Virus record (IMG/VR): IMGVR_UViG_3300021478_000093
Span: 1 to 30,417 of that record
Strand: one strand, 5' to 3'
Length of the DNA: 30,417 bases
Origin: a virus
Part shown: positions 21,856-29,429 of the stretch, piece by piece
Numbering within the stretch: position 1 is the stretch's first letter
How the letters are laid out: the number at the start of each line of letters is the position of its first letter
Position numbers and translations under genes: made by a program
Notes under the pieces: model-generated
What the model was told of the DNA's origin: nothing
Databases searched by the model: none
Seen by the model: only the letters and a program-made list of their open reading frames with translations

Positions 21856-22161
21856 TTAGTGTCTGATATTCTTTAACTCATCTGGAATAGCGGAGCTTGG
21901 AATCTTCTTCATAGTTCCGCTTGCAAGTCCACTAACATAATTCTTAGCTATACCGACAAGTTCTTGTAGTTCATTTAAAACTTCTAGTCTACCTTGTAGT
22001 CTATACAAGTCTACCTGGTCCCTAGCGGAGCTAAGCTTGTCTACTACCTCCTGGCGGTAATCCTGCAAGTAAACTCTGTACATCTCCCCCGCGGTTGATT
22101 GGTACCACTGGAGGAACTGCACCGGGTGCTCCAGGAACTTGTCCAGTTTGTTGTTGGGCAT
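21856..22161 (-). CDS. Small helical protein overlapping the portal gene
   Basis: The 101-residue frame starts at ATG 22161, preceded by GAGG 6 bases upstream, and ends 10 bases before the scaffold-like gene. It is helical and charged: MPNNKLDKFLEHPVQFLQWYQ, then VYLQDYRQEVVDKLSS and VDLYRLQGRLEVLNELQELVG. Its first 131 bases overlap the portal's C-terminal disordered tail in a different frame. A shorter version could start at the ATG of MYRVYLQ, but there GGGGGA touches the ATG. A head or scaffold accessory role is possible; function unknown. Confidence 0.6.
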   Translation of the reverse strand: MPNNKLDKFLEHPVQFLQWYQSTAGEMYRVYLQDYRQEVVDKLSSARDQVDLYRLQGRLEVLNELQELVGIAKNYVSGLASGTMKKIPSSAIPDELKNIRH

Positions 22162-23944
22162 TAGAGTCCTCAGGTTCAGGAATCAGAATATCAACATCTT
22201 CCTTGTCGAAGCTTCGTAGAATAGACTTCATAACTACGTTGGAGGCTTTTATGACCTCTTTCAAATACGAAACTACTGGAGGCGGGGTCATTGGAGAGTT
22301 TACTTGAGCGATTAGCTGAGCGATTCCAAGGTAGTGCTGACGCATTACATTGACGAGGATTAAATCATTTTGTTTTTCAACTTCTCTATTAACAGAAGAA
22401 GTAGACGAATAAACAGGAAGACCAATCTTTCCGTCCTTCACGGCTCTAATAGACTCCATGACTACATCACGTTTATCTCCGAATACGTTTAGAATATCAT
22501 CGGAGATTCCATACTTGGCGTAGTCAGCGAGGATAACGCGACCGAGTCTGGTATGAGCGTATCTCATGTCGGAGATATTCAAATCGGTACGACGATTACC
22601 ATCTTGCATTACGGCTAGAGTACCCATAGCGGAATAGATTCCGCGCTTTCCTTGACTTCCAGTACCAGCGCCCTGCATCGGAGGAGAGATACCCGCTCGC
22701 CTTTCGGCCAACTCTAATGTGAAACGCTCGTCATCTATAGATTGAGGAGATATGTCTCCGGCCGCAAGAGCTTCAATTTCGTCTTTGGCTGCGGGAACGG
22801 TAGCTGTAGGATAGATACGATAACCGGCATGAAGTTTCGAATCAGGGTCAACTCTCCATACTCGCGTATTCGCAATAAGCCTATTATCCAATCTGGAGTT
22901 GTGTGATTCACTAGCTTCCTCCTGGAAGCCCCACATAGTCTCGGCATAGCCATAACCATAAATCATGTCGTCTCGATAGAATAGACGACCTAGAATCCAT
23001 GGGTCAAGAGTATGAGTATCGTAGATACCACGCATCAAGGTGTCGGAGTTCTTGTGGTATGTAGCGATGATTCTAGGACGGGCCTTCCCATCCGGAGTGG
23101 TCCATTCTAGCCAACACTCATAGAGGTCCCACTCGGCGTAGCCATAAGAACTGGAAGTCTTAGCTCCGCTAGATTCCTGTTTAACAGTTGTAGTATAGTC
23201 TGGACCAGTCCTATCAGGCTTCGTAAGAATACTGTCTACACGGCTAGGTTCGTATATCTGGAAGAACTTTCGTTCCTCTAATTCGCTCCGCGTCATGGGG
23301 CGTTTGTGTATTTTAATGTCAGCACTCTTGACAGTCTTGGCATTGGGAGGGATTAGGAAATGCTCAAACGCTAGTTTCTCTGGACGCGGCCCTTTATACT
23401 CTACGTTCTTAGTGAAAGTAGGTTTATAGTTCTTAGACCCCATACTACCATCGCCGGCGGATTCTTCCATATCGAAGCGGTAGCGGACTTCGTGAGGACA
23501 GAGAATCATAGAAGTGCCGTACTTGATAGTCTCGCCAAAGAATTCGTGATATACACGGTATAAGTCTAGGAACTCTGGCTCTATACCTGTAAATTCCATC
23601 AAATCTTCGATAGCCGTTCGATGCTCGTCAGTTATATCTTGGTGAGAACCGAATATCTTAGCTATCCAAGGAGGTCTAGTTTTCAGAACCGCTGACATAA
23701 CTCTTGCCAGGAGTGTGTCACTAAAGATTCCTATGATTGGAACGACTAAATTCGAGGCGTTAGCAAAAGGAAAATCTCTAGTAGCCTCTCTAGGAGTCGC
23801 CTCATAGGCTTTGCGCCATTTGTTAATCTTATCTTCATGGAGTTGTTTCAATCCCTCTTCGAGAGCAAGAATACGATTCTTCAAATGCCGTTTTAGTTTT
23901 TCTTCGGCATCAGGAGAGAGATTGACTTTGATGAAATCAGGCAT
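22031..23944 (-). CDS. Portal protein
   Basis: The 637-residue protein carries an N-terminal helix (LKRHLKNRILALEEGLKQLHEDK), a KWRKAYEATPREATRDFPFANASNLVVPIIG segment common in phage portals, GTSMILCPHEVRY, AYHFLIPPNAKTVKSAD-type sequence, GYGYAETMWGFQEEASESHNSRLDN, and a wing-end with a long 'LGRVILADYAKYGISDDIL'. Its length and place (after terminase, before scaffold) fit a portal ring through which DNA is packaged. The last 40 residues are Gln/Pro/Gly-rich and overlap the next gene. The 'SSGAKTSSSYG' portion is disordered. Family call is fairly strong. Confidence 0.78.
   Translation of the reverse strand: MPDFIKVNLSPDAEEKLKRHLKNRILALEEGLKQLHEDKINKWRKAYEATPREATRDFPFANASNLVVPIIGIFSDTLLARVMSAVLKTRPPWIAKIFGSHQDITDEHRTAIEDLMEFTGIEPEFLDLYRVYHEFFGETIKYGTSMILCPHEVRYRFDMEESAGDGSMGSKNYKPTFTKNVEYKGPRPEKLAFEHFLIPPNAKTVKSADIKIHKRPMTRSELEERKFFQIYEPSRVDSILTKPDRTGPDYTTTVKQESSGAKTSSSYGYAEWDLYECWLEWTTPDGKARPRIIATYHKNSDTLMRGIYDTHTLDPWILGRLFYRDDMIYGYGYAETMWGFQEEASESHNSRLDNRLIANTRVWRVDPDSKLHAGYRIYPTATVPAAKDEIEALAAGDISPQSIDDERFTLELAERRAGISPPMQGAGTGSQGKRGIYSAMGTLAVMQDGNRRTDLNISDMRYAHTRLGRVILADYAKYGISDDILNVFGDKRDVVMESIRAVKDGKIGLPVYSSTSSVNREVEKQNDLILVNVMRQHYLGIAQLIAQVNSPMTPPPVVSYLKEVIKASNVVMKSILRSFDKEDVDILIPEPEDSNAQQQTGQVPGAPGAVPPVVPINRGGDVQSLLAGLPPGGSRQA
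23317..23333 (-). promoter_or_regulatory. TGTCAA-N5-(C/T)TGACA palindrome, copy 3 (one mismatch)
   Basis: Inside the portal gene. On the minus strand it reads TGTCAA, spacer GAGTG, CTGACA, then TTAAAATA, so one base of symmetry is lost. The plus-strand spacer CACTC is identical to that of the copy at 29893. It keeps the same spacing and the flanking TTAA as the other copies. Confidence 0.4.
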
Positions 23945-23959
23945 TAGCTTCGCTATTAA

Positions 23960-24364
23960 TTAGGCTCCGAAGTCATTCATTATATTTACGAAGTCGGAAG
24001 TAAACTGACTGCAATGAGCGGCGAAGGTAGCTGGGTCAACTTTAATACTATTATGACCAGGAAGACTTGACTGGGCCCATTGTAGAACGACCTGTTGAAC
24101 CAATGGCGAAGCCGCAGCAAGTTTCTGTGCGCCACTACCGGAGGTAGGGAACGCAACCTCCATCATCGAGATAATACTTGCAACGGAGTTTAAGTCACCG
24201 TATACGGTCTGAATTGTTGTAGCAGCAGAGGAGCCTCCAAGTTTATTAGCAAGTCCAGTAAAGATAGACGAGACGAAAGGAAATTGCATAACCTCAGTGG
24301 CGATGCCGCTACCTGTCAGGATGACTTGACCAATCTTTTTAAGAACGCTTGTGAAACTAGCCAT
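23960..24364 (-). CDS. Hypothetical protein
   Basis: A 134-residue Ala/Ser-rich protein, MASFTSVLKKIGQVILTGSG, then VMQFPFVSSIFTGLANKLGGSSAATTIQTVYGDLNSVASIISMMEVAF. It has the look of an amphipathic helical protein of a phage structural block and ends in ...FNDFGA-type residues. It shares a base with the following gene's stop (TAATG). Function unknown. Confidence 0.55.
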   Translation of the reverse strand: MASFTSVLKKIGQVILTGSGIATEVMQFPFVSSIFTGLANKLGGSSAATTIQTVYGDLNSVASIISMMEVAFPTSGSGAQKLAAASPLVQQVVLQWAQSSLPGHNSIKVDPATFAAHCSQFTSDFVNIMNDFGA

Positions 24365-24552
24365 TAGGGTCTCCTTTTATGTTGTTGACAATCATGTTCT
24401 AGGAATTCTTTTTTACATCGTTCTGCGAACTTTGTTTTAATTTCATCTAATGTGTTACCGACTGGTAACGTCCCTTTGAATATCCAATCACACTCGGAAC
24501 ATCCCTTACAAGGATTCTGTTGGTGGTCGAATCTTTTGGTCATGTAGCGCAT
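24364..24552 (-). CDS. Small Cys-rich protein
   Basis: The 62-residue product contains CKGCSECDW after MRYMTKRFDHQQNP and a further Cys and CQQH later (KEFLEHDCQQHKRRP), so it can bind one or two metal ions (CxxC...C...CxxH). The start could be the second ATG (MTKRFDHQ). No Shine-Dalgarno is clear for either. It lies among small membrane-protein genes. Function unknown. Confidence 0.55.
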   Translation of the reverse strand: MRYMTKRFDHQQNPCKGCSECDWIFKGTLPVGNTLDEIKTKFAERCKKEFLEHDCQQHKRRP

Positions 24553-24563
24553 TTAAAGTCATT

Positions 24564-24728
24564 CTATTTTCGATACGGAAGTATATTAACAACTCCTCCA
24601 ACATTCCATAGGACGCAGAGAAGTCCGATACCGAACATTATCCTTCCAACCTCGCTAGCTTTGCCATCGGAGGCTAGATAGATTATAAGACCAATTAAAC
24701 ATATCAAAGCACTTATAGTTAGAACCAT
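24564..24728 (-). CDS. Small membrane protein, two hydrophobic segments
   Basis: A 54-residue frame: MVLTISALICLIGLIIYLAS, DGKASEVGRI, then MFGIGLLCVLWNVGGVVNIL ending in PYRK. Two transmembrane segments with a short charged loop between them. It is followed immediately by another small membrane protein and lies one base from it, inside the putative lysis region. A holin accessory or antiholin role is possible; not proven. Confidence 0.6.
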   Translation of the reverse strand: MVLTISALICLIGLIIYLASDGKASEVGRIMFGIGLLCVLWNVGGVVNILPYRK

Positions 24729-24872
24729 TTAGACAACTCCTAAAAGTCTAAGAAGAACAAAGATTAATATAATCGTTAATACAAGACCTAGACTGCCTGG
24801 AGCGCCCCAACTATGATATCCATATCCGCCACCAAAAATAAGTAAGATTAGAAGTATAATGATAAGAAGCAT
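24729..24872 (-). CDS. DUF3309-like very small membrane protein
   Basis: The 47-residue product has two hydrophobic stretches (MLLIIILLILLIFGGG and GLVLTIILIFVLLRLLG) around YGYHSWGAPGS. The 'MLLIIILLILL...GGG...W...G..GLVL.IILIFVLL' layout resembles DUF3309, a tiny protein found in proteobacteria and phages. Small membrane proteins near the lysis genes may join in membrane disruption. Function unknown. Confidence 0.6.
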   Translation of the reverse strand: MLLIIILLILLIFGGGYGYHSWGAPGSLGLVLTIILIFVLLRLLGVV

Positions 24873-24879
24873 ATTTTCC

Positions 24880-25329
24880 TCAAGGTTTATGAATCACTAA
24901 AGTGATAATGATACTCATCACGCCTACTGCGACGGTTATCATTAACGCGACGGCCCAATTCTTCTGGCCTCGACTATCCCGTTTAATGTCATCGATTTTG
25001 TCATCGTAGGCTTTCCATTTTGACTCTACTTCAACTCTAGAAATTAGCGTAGCTGCTTGGTCTTTCAAACTACCACGGAATTCGTTAACGGAATCGAATC
25101 GTTTCTCTGTAGCCGTTTCGGCTTTGACAACTGCCTTCTCACTGGAAGTGAGAGCAAGACCGGTCTTTTCATCCATTGCGGTGAAACGGTCTTCATACCG
25201 CCTATCACGTTCATCTATAATCGCTCTAAAAGACTCGAACTTAGACGCTACCAATTCTCGTAGACCATCTAGGTCGGCAGTTAATTCTTTAATATCTGGA
25301 ATATGAGTTCTGCCATTCGAGTCGGCCAT
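24880..25329 (-). CDS. Coiled-coil protein with C-terminal membrane anchor
   Basis: The 149-residue product is charged and helical (DLDGLRELVASKFESFRAII; RDRRYEDRFTAMDEKTGLALTSSEKAVVKAE) and ends with a single transmembrane segment WAVALMITVAVGVMSIIITLVIHKP. Such an arrangement matches membrane-anchored coiled-coil proteins encoded beside phage holins (XhlA-like). It lies 5 bases before the putative holin. A lysis or anchoring role is inferred. Confidence 0.6.
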   Translation of the reverse strand: MADSNGRTHIPDIKELTADLDGLRELVASKFESFRAIIDERDRRYEDRFTAMDEKTGLALTSSEKAVVKAETATEKRFDSVNEFRGSLKDQAATLISRVEVESKWKAYDDKIDDIKRDSRGQKNWAVALMITVAVGVMSIIITLVIHKP

Positions 25330-25333
25330 CCCT

Positions 25334-25738
25334 TTATGCCTTCGAAGAAGCTGAAACTACTACATCACCTGAAGGAGATACTCTTGCAGGAGTTGCTCCA
25401 GTAGCGTCAGTAGTAATACCTGACTTGTTAATAGTTCCTTGATACATCAACTCTTGTAGAGTGTATTGACCAAACCAATGCCATATATATGTGATGAATA
25501 CAAGAAATGTCGGAATAGCAAGAACTAGATGACGATTCCCATTAACATCTAGTTGTGGGTCCCAGGTATAACTAACGCCACCATGAATAAAGAATGCGGC
25601 AATAACACTTGCAGTACGTGAGGCGTATTTCTGACCGGATTGGAGTAGTGGAAATGCTTTCCAATTCTTAAGAACTTGTAGAATCCATACAGCACTAGCA
25701 CCTGCGGTTACTTGAGTTAAGACTATATTCGCGTCCAT
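25334..25738 (-). CDS. Putative holin
   Basis: The 134-residue protein carries at least two and probably three transmembrane segments (VTAGASAVWILQVLKNW; RTASVIAAFFIHGGVS; LVLAIPTFLVFITYIWHWF) and a polar C-terminal tail rich in Ser/Thr/Ala. Small multi-span protein next to terminase with a coiled-coil anchor protein beside it suggests a holin that would release the M15 endopeptidase. Start directly after the TerL region with one-base spacing. Inferred. Confidence 0.6.
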   Translation of the reverse strand: MDANIVLTQVTAGASAVWILQVLKNWKAFPLLQSGQKYASRTASVIAAFFIHGGVSYTWDPQLDVNGNRHLVLAIPTFLVFITYIWHWFGQYTLQELMYQGTINKSGITTDATGATPARVSPSGDVVVSASSKA

Positions 25739-27475
25739 TTAACGAACCCCCACGCTGTATGGGAGATTTACTCGCCTAGCGCCTGCGGCGTTCGCGGCAC
25801 GCCAAGCAAGTTCCTTCATGTAAGACATTGGAAGACGGAGCATTTGCGGAGCATATGCCAAGGCATCAAGTATATCTTTGTAGCGGCCCTTCGGGAAGGT
25901 ACTGAACTCTCCAAGGAAGTCCATCTGCTTCCGCTGAGTGTAGAATCGGTGAGACTCAAATATCGGAGCGAGAACATTCCGGATACGAAATTCTTTCTTA
26001 GTGGTTAGGCTACCGTCAGGAGATTCAACTTCGCCTTTTAGTTCGACTATCTTGAGAGTACGGCCCTCAAGGCGATTGACGAACCCAATATGATGAACTA
26101 TATATCTCTGAGCGGCAATGGACTCAACGCCAATCTTTCGGACGTTCCATTTGTCGGATAGCTCGTATATCTTGGCATAGTATGCATCGTAGTTAACACC
26201 TTGTGCCCAAGAGTCGATAAGGTAGAAGTCTCCTTGGGCCGACAGGCCCACTACGTTGATAGCATGACGGCAACGACCATAACCAGCATTTCCAGAATGA
26301 TTAGGGTCAGTAACAAGGCAGAGACTAAGCTGAGATACTGGAATATCTTTCTTAACGATTCCATTAATGACTTCATGTTTTATAATCCAGGAGTTATCTT
26401 GGTCTTTCTCAAGACTGAAATACCGAAGGTCTTCCTCGTGGAAGTCGGCGTTCTCCGGGGCGGAGGGGTTATTTAGAAACTGACAAGAGAACAGATAGGA
26501 GCCGAAACGCTCTCGGAGCCTTTCTAACTTCTCTAGACTAAAAACCTCTGGCATTATCGGAGTATCCGGAGGGTGAATATTACAACAGCCGCCAAGGGCG
26601 GAGTGAGTATGAAATTGGAACCAAGGTTCATGTTCACGGATATGACTATTCAAGTCGGTATAGGACCAGCGATTGCCGATGACTAATTCGTCGCATTCGT
26701 GTTTGTCGTCTTCGGATTCGAACGCGCCGGCAACGAGTTTGTGATACTCGATGGTCTTCTCCATAATGGAGGGAGACTCTATAGCTTTACGACCGACAAG
26801 GTCGTCCTGTACTAACAAGCCGTCATAATGACGAGACTGAAGGGCACCTCCGACTCCGAGGAAATCGAAAGTGCCCTCGCCATGCCCGCCCGAAGCCGCC
26901 TTAGCAACGGAGGGGATTTTGTGGTGCATAGAAAAGGAAGACCATATCTCAGCGGAGCTGGGGAGGATTTCTGGGAATAGGTAACGGAAGATTGTATTCG
27001 ACTCGTAATGAATGGAGATTCGATGACCGAGCTTTGCAGAGTTGGTTATGTTCTCGCTGACTAACATATTACGCGCAGCAGGGCGGTGCATTCGGTCTTG
27101 CCATTCTACGAATTCTTTAGAATAGCCGAGTTTAGTAAACTCATTCCGGTCATCATCATTTAGAGGAAGAACTCGCCACATAGGCAAGCCTTCACTTCCC
27201 ATCGTAGACTTATAATGGTCGCGGGGAATTTCGAATACATCTTTTATGTGGTCGGATTCGAGACCGAGACAGATAGGTTTATGGAGTCGGTCAGTTAGTT
27301 TCTTACGTTTCAGACCAACTTTAATAAAGTAATATAATGAACCTAAACAGTTTAATCTCCAACGCTTGCGTGACTCGACCTGGCTACATCCCGAAACTGG
27401 AAGGGGAATAAAAGTTTCACGTTCCGAAGGCGGCGGAGAATTTAGAGATTGAACAGGTAGGCTGGAGACGGACAT
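25739..27475 (-). CDS. terL: Terminase large subunit
   Basis: The 578-residue protein shows the DNA-packaging motor layout. A Walker A-like PRDHYKST at about 84-91, a Walker B GLLVQDD at about 219-225, a coupling segment GNRWSYTDLN near 267-276, and a C-terminal RNase H-like nuclease with Asp (LVTDPNHSG, about 390), Glu (IGVESIAAQRYI, about 451) and Asp (DILDALAY, about 534/537). It translocates DNA into the prohead through the portal and cuts concatemers. Gene order TerS, two small genes, TerL is intact. No Shine-Dalgarno is clear at the chosen ATG, so the exact start is uncertain. Confidence 0.9.
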   Translation of the reverse strand: MSVSSLPVQSLNSPPPSERETFIPLPVSGCSQVESRKRWRLNCLGSLYYFIKVGLKRKKLTDRLHKPICLGLESDHIKDVFEIPRDHYKSTMGSEGLPMWRVLPLNDDDRNEFTKLGYSKEFVEWQDRMHRPAARNMLVSENITNSAKLGHRISIHYESNTIFRYLFPEILPSSAEIWSSFSMHHKIPSVAKAASGGHGEGTFDFLGVGGALQSRHYDGLLVQDDLVGRKAIESPSIMEKTIEYHKLVAGAFESEDDKHECDELVIGNRWSYTDLNSHIREHEPWFQFHTHSALGGCCNIHPPDTPIMPEVFSLEKLERLRERFGSYLFSCQFLNNPSAPENADFHEEDLRYFSLEKDQDNSWIIKHEVINGIVKKDIPVSQLSLCLVTDPNHSGNAGYGRCRHAINVVGLSAQGDFYLIDSWAQGVNYDAYYAKIYELSDKWNVRKIGVESIAAQRYIVHHIGFVNRLEGRTLKIVELKGEVESPDGSLTTKKEFRIRNVLAPIFESHRFYTQRKQMDFLGEFSTFPKGRYKDILDALAYAPQMLRLPMSYMKELAWRAANAAGARRVNLPYSVGVR

Positions 27476-27497
27476 TAAATCAAAGTTTATCTATCCT

Positions 27498-27809
27498 TTA
27501 CGGACTCGTATGCGGGCTTCGCCTGTCACTTTTAGCAGGAGACCTAAACTCTCCATTAGTCTTACTGAATCCTTCTGGGTCAGTTGACCATGGGCCTTTG
27601 CCTCGTCGGACTCCACCTGGGCGTCGGGATTTCATTCCTTGTTCCACAAGATTATTAGTCTGTTCTGGCTGCGAAGCAAAGTCGATAGTGGGCGGATAAC
27701 AAACCGGAGGCTCCGCTCCACTCCTCGAAGGGGAAGGGTCCTTCGGAACTGACTTGGCGGAGCCGTGATATTTGGAACTGGCCGTTGGCTTAGCGGAACC
27801 TGATGCCAT
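27498..27809 (-). CDS. Small basic disordered protein
   Basis: A 103-residue Ser/Lys/Pro-rich protein: MASGSAKPTASSKYHGSAKS, then CYPPTIDFASQPEQTNNL and a basic tail (SRRPGGVRRGKGPW). It is probably disordered. It lies two bases from the preceding 138-residue gene and just before TerL. The N-terminus resembles that of the small protein at 1948-2169 in composition. Function unknown; may bind DNA or terminase. Confidence 0.5.
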   Translation of the reverse strand: MASGSAKPTASSKYHGSAKSVPKDPSPSRSGAEPPVCYPPTIDFASQPEQTNNLVEQGMKSRRPGGVRRGKGPWSTDPEGFSKTNGEFRSPAKSDRRSPHTSP

Positions 27810-27811
27810 AT

Positions 27812-28228
27812 TTAGACCTCATTCATTCTACGACCAAGATGACGTTCTCCGACGGCGAAGCCTTCGTTCTTCGTAAAGACCCTAGCCTGAAATCCACAGG
27901 AACAATCTACTAAATATGAATACATTTGGCCTGGGAACATGGACCTGTCTACAAGTTTGATAACTGTATTAGACCGACATCCCGGATACTCATCGTAAGG
28001 ATGACCTTCGGGAGTCTTACGGATTAGAACCGATTGCTCCGAAGGAGCTACTTGTTCTTCATTGAGAATCGAGGGTTCTCCCACGAATGGGATTTCATCT
28101 TCCCTTTTGGGGATTTCTTCTTCTTGAACTTGTCCTTCGGATTCGTTTTCGACTTCTTGAACATTTGGTTCTCCTTCGGAGCCGGTCATAGAAGTAACCT
28201 TCTTTTTGAATATACTAAATAAGCTCAT
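27812..28228 (-). CDS. Hypothetical protein with C-terminal Cys knuckle
   Basis: The 138-residue product begins MSLFSIFKKKVTSMTGSEGE, followed by a very acidic Glu-rich section (ENESEGQVQEEEIPKREDE) and a compact C-terminus that includes YLVDCSCGFQARVFTKNEGFAVGERHLGRR. CSCG plus an earlier Cys (GCRSN) can bind a metal. It lies between TerS and TerL, separated by a few bases from both neighbours. Function unknown. Confidence 0.55.
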   Translation of the reverse strand: MSLFSIFKKKVTSMTGSEGEPNVQEVENESEGQVQEEEIPKREDEIPFVGEPSILNEEQVAPSEQSVLIRKTPEGHPYDEYPGCRSNTVIKLVDRSMFPGQMYSYLVDCSCGFQARVFTKNEGFAVGERHLGRRMNEV

Positions 28229-28233
28229 AGGAG

Positions 28234-28773
28234 CTACTTCGTAACTTCGTTAGTGTTGACGTGACTCGAACCTAGTTGCTGCGCGACTACGTCGGATTGC
28301 TTCGCAGTCTCTTCAAATACACTCGCTGGCAAGACGTTGATGGCGTCCTCTCCAGGAAGGCCAGTCTTCTTGGAAAGAGACTTGTCCGGGTCTCTGTCGA
28401 GGATTTCTCCTGCGGCTCGGAGAGCAGTAGGTAAGTCACGTCTTTGATTAACAGCATCCACAAGACACCTTAGCGCAGCCGGCACAGCACATCTAATTCC
28501 TTGGCGAAGCTCATCAACCTTACCGGCTATCGCCTCATCCATCTGAGTTAAGTGACCTAGAAGCAACGCTTCTTCTGTTTCTTTATATTCGGGCTTCTGA
28601 CATATAAACTTGAGGACGGGCGGATTAATTCCAAGTAAGTCACATATTTTCTGGTCTCTAATGCCCGAAATCCTCATTCTGGCTATTTGTTCTATCCTAA
28701 TTTTAGTTTGGGCATGAAGCGTCCCCGTTAAGGGACCGGGCCCGACATTAATCGTATTTGATTGTGAGGCCAT
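28234..28773 (-). CDS. terS: Terminase small subunit-like HTH protein
   Basis: The 179-residue product has an N-terminal helix-turn-helix-like segment (IEQIARMRISGIRDQKICDLLGINPPVLKFIC) that fits the small terminase DNA-recognition module, a helical middle (EEALLLGHLTQMDEAIAGKVDELRQGIRCAVPAALRCLVDAVNQRRDLPTALRAAGEIL) and an acidic tail. It is the first gene of the late block, downstream of a good promoter (28797-28825). TerS selects the pac/cos site and hands DNA to TerL. Assignment rests on pattern and position. Confidence 0.7.
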   Translation of the reverse strand: MASQSNTINVGPGPLTGTLHAQTKIRIEQIARMRISGIRDQKICDLLGINPPVLKFICQKPEYKETEEALLLGHLTQMDEAIAGKVDELRQGIRCAVPAALRCLVDAVNQRRDLPTALRAAGEILDRDPDKSLSKKTGLPGEDAINVLPASVFEETAKQSDVVAQQLGSSHVNTNEVTK

Positions 28774-28796
28774 TAGTTATAGTTGTACGTTCACGA

Positions 28797-28825
28797 AGTG
28801 TATCATACTTTAGCGAAGCTGTCAA
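28797..28825 (-). promoter_or_regulatory. Sigma-70-like promoter of the late block
   Basis: On the minus strand TTGACA (28820-28825) and TACACT (28797-28802) are 17 bases apart, close to a consensus vegetative promoter, and lie 24 bases before the TerS start. All minus-strand late genes read away from it. No strong Shine-Dalgarno follows for TerS. Confidence 0.7.
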
Positions 28826-28840
28826 CTCGAAGAGTCTGCA

Positions 28841-28861
28841 AGTCATTGACTTTCAATGACT
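28841..28861. promoter_or_regulatory. 9-base inverted repeat upstream of the late promoter
   Basis: Perfect repeat AGTCATTGA-CTT-TCAATGACT, ending about 16 bases upstream of the -35 box of the late promoter. The spacing suits an activator or repressor dimer site. No T run follows on either strand, so a terminator is unlikely. Confidence 0.5.
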
Positions 28862-29163
28862 TAAATAACTAAAAATTCTACTCCAGAAAAATTATTTCCG
28901 TGGAACATGGAACCGAAGAAAATTGGAAATGGAAAAAATTATTTGAGCAGCTAATATACATCTACTCCTATTTCTAAATTTTGAGCCTACGTGCTTCGCA
29001 CGATTCTCATATTCGGACACTATATATGTAAGCTACGCTAAGTAAACTGTAGCTGAGAGTGAGTGAGAGACAGAAAGTAGCGCACTCATAAAGGGCAGGA
29101 ATGTCCTTAGAACTAATGAGAGTCAATAGACTCGTAGACTGTGACTAGCGGAGGTACTACGCT
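28862..29163. other. Intergenic region between divergent late and early genes
   Basis: About 300 bases with no convincing gene. It is A+T-rich near 28862-28980, with a CGTGC-TTC-GCACG hairpin at about 28989-29001 and GAG repeats near 29050. A 15-codon frame at 29101-29148 (MSLELMRVNRLVDCD) follows AGGGCAGG but is too short to support. It should contain the plus-strand promoter, but I see only weak -10-like TATATAT near 29021. Confidence 0.4.
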
Positions 29164-29313
29164 ATGGCACAGGACATAATCGAAGTACAAGTAAATCAGG
29201 GTATTGTCAAGGAACTCATCCGATTGGTCATGGGTTATCTTGACGGAGCCTTTACTTCAGAAGAGGTAGTCAATCAACTGGTTGTCTTCCTTCAGAAGTC
29301 AGGACGCCTTTGA
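29164..29313 (+). CDS. Small early-type protein
   Basis: A 49-residue frame starting at ATG 29164, with GGAGG 9 bases upstream. The product is MAQDIIEVQVNQGIVKELIR and on, ending LVVFLQKSGRL; it is helical with a repeated VxxLV-type pattern. No family recognised. It is the first plus-strand gene after the divergent region and is followed by a perfect 19-base palindrome. Confidence 0.6.
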   Translation: MAQDIIEVQVNQGIVKELIRLVMGYLDGAFTSEEVVNQLVVFLQKSGRL

Positions 29314-29314
29314 T

Positions 29315-29333
29315 GCGCAGGTAGTACCTGCGC
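29315..29333. repeat. 19-base perfect palindrome GCGCAGGTAGTACCTGCGC
   Basis: Two 9-base arms around one G, directly after the stop codon of the 49-residue gene and 97 bases before the next start. As RNA it would fold into a short hairpin (stem GCGCAGGT/ACCTGCGC); there is no T run, so it is not a classical intrinsic terminator. Confidence 0.6.
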
Positions 29334-29364
29334 CAGTCACAGTCTATCAAATCACCCATCTAGC

Positions 29365-29416
29365 GAGGCCCTTTGGTCTCAATCTACGATGCGAAAGCAT
29401 CATGGGCGGAAGCCCA
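29365..29416 (+). ncRNA. Three tandem hairpins in the leader of the 137-residue gene
   Basis: Hairpins read 5' to 3': GAGGCC-CTTT-GGTCTC (29365-29380, one G-U pair), GATGC-GAAA-GCATC (29388-29401) and TGGGC-GGAA-GCCCA (29403-29416). The latter two have GNRA loops and directly precede AGGAG and the ATG at 29430. Together with the palindrome at 29315 they form a four-hairpin tract of about 100 bases with little else in it. A structured leader or small RNA is suggested; no known riboswitch or ribozyme core is seen. Confidence 0.45.
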
Positions 29417-29429
29417 GAGGAGAATCGCT

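Noticed and set aside
29388-29416. Hammerhead or other small ribozyme in the tandem hairpin region
   Set aside because: No CUGANGA core or other known catalytic consensus could be found by reading; kept only as structured leader.
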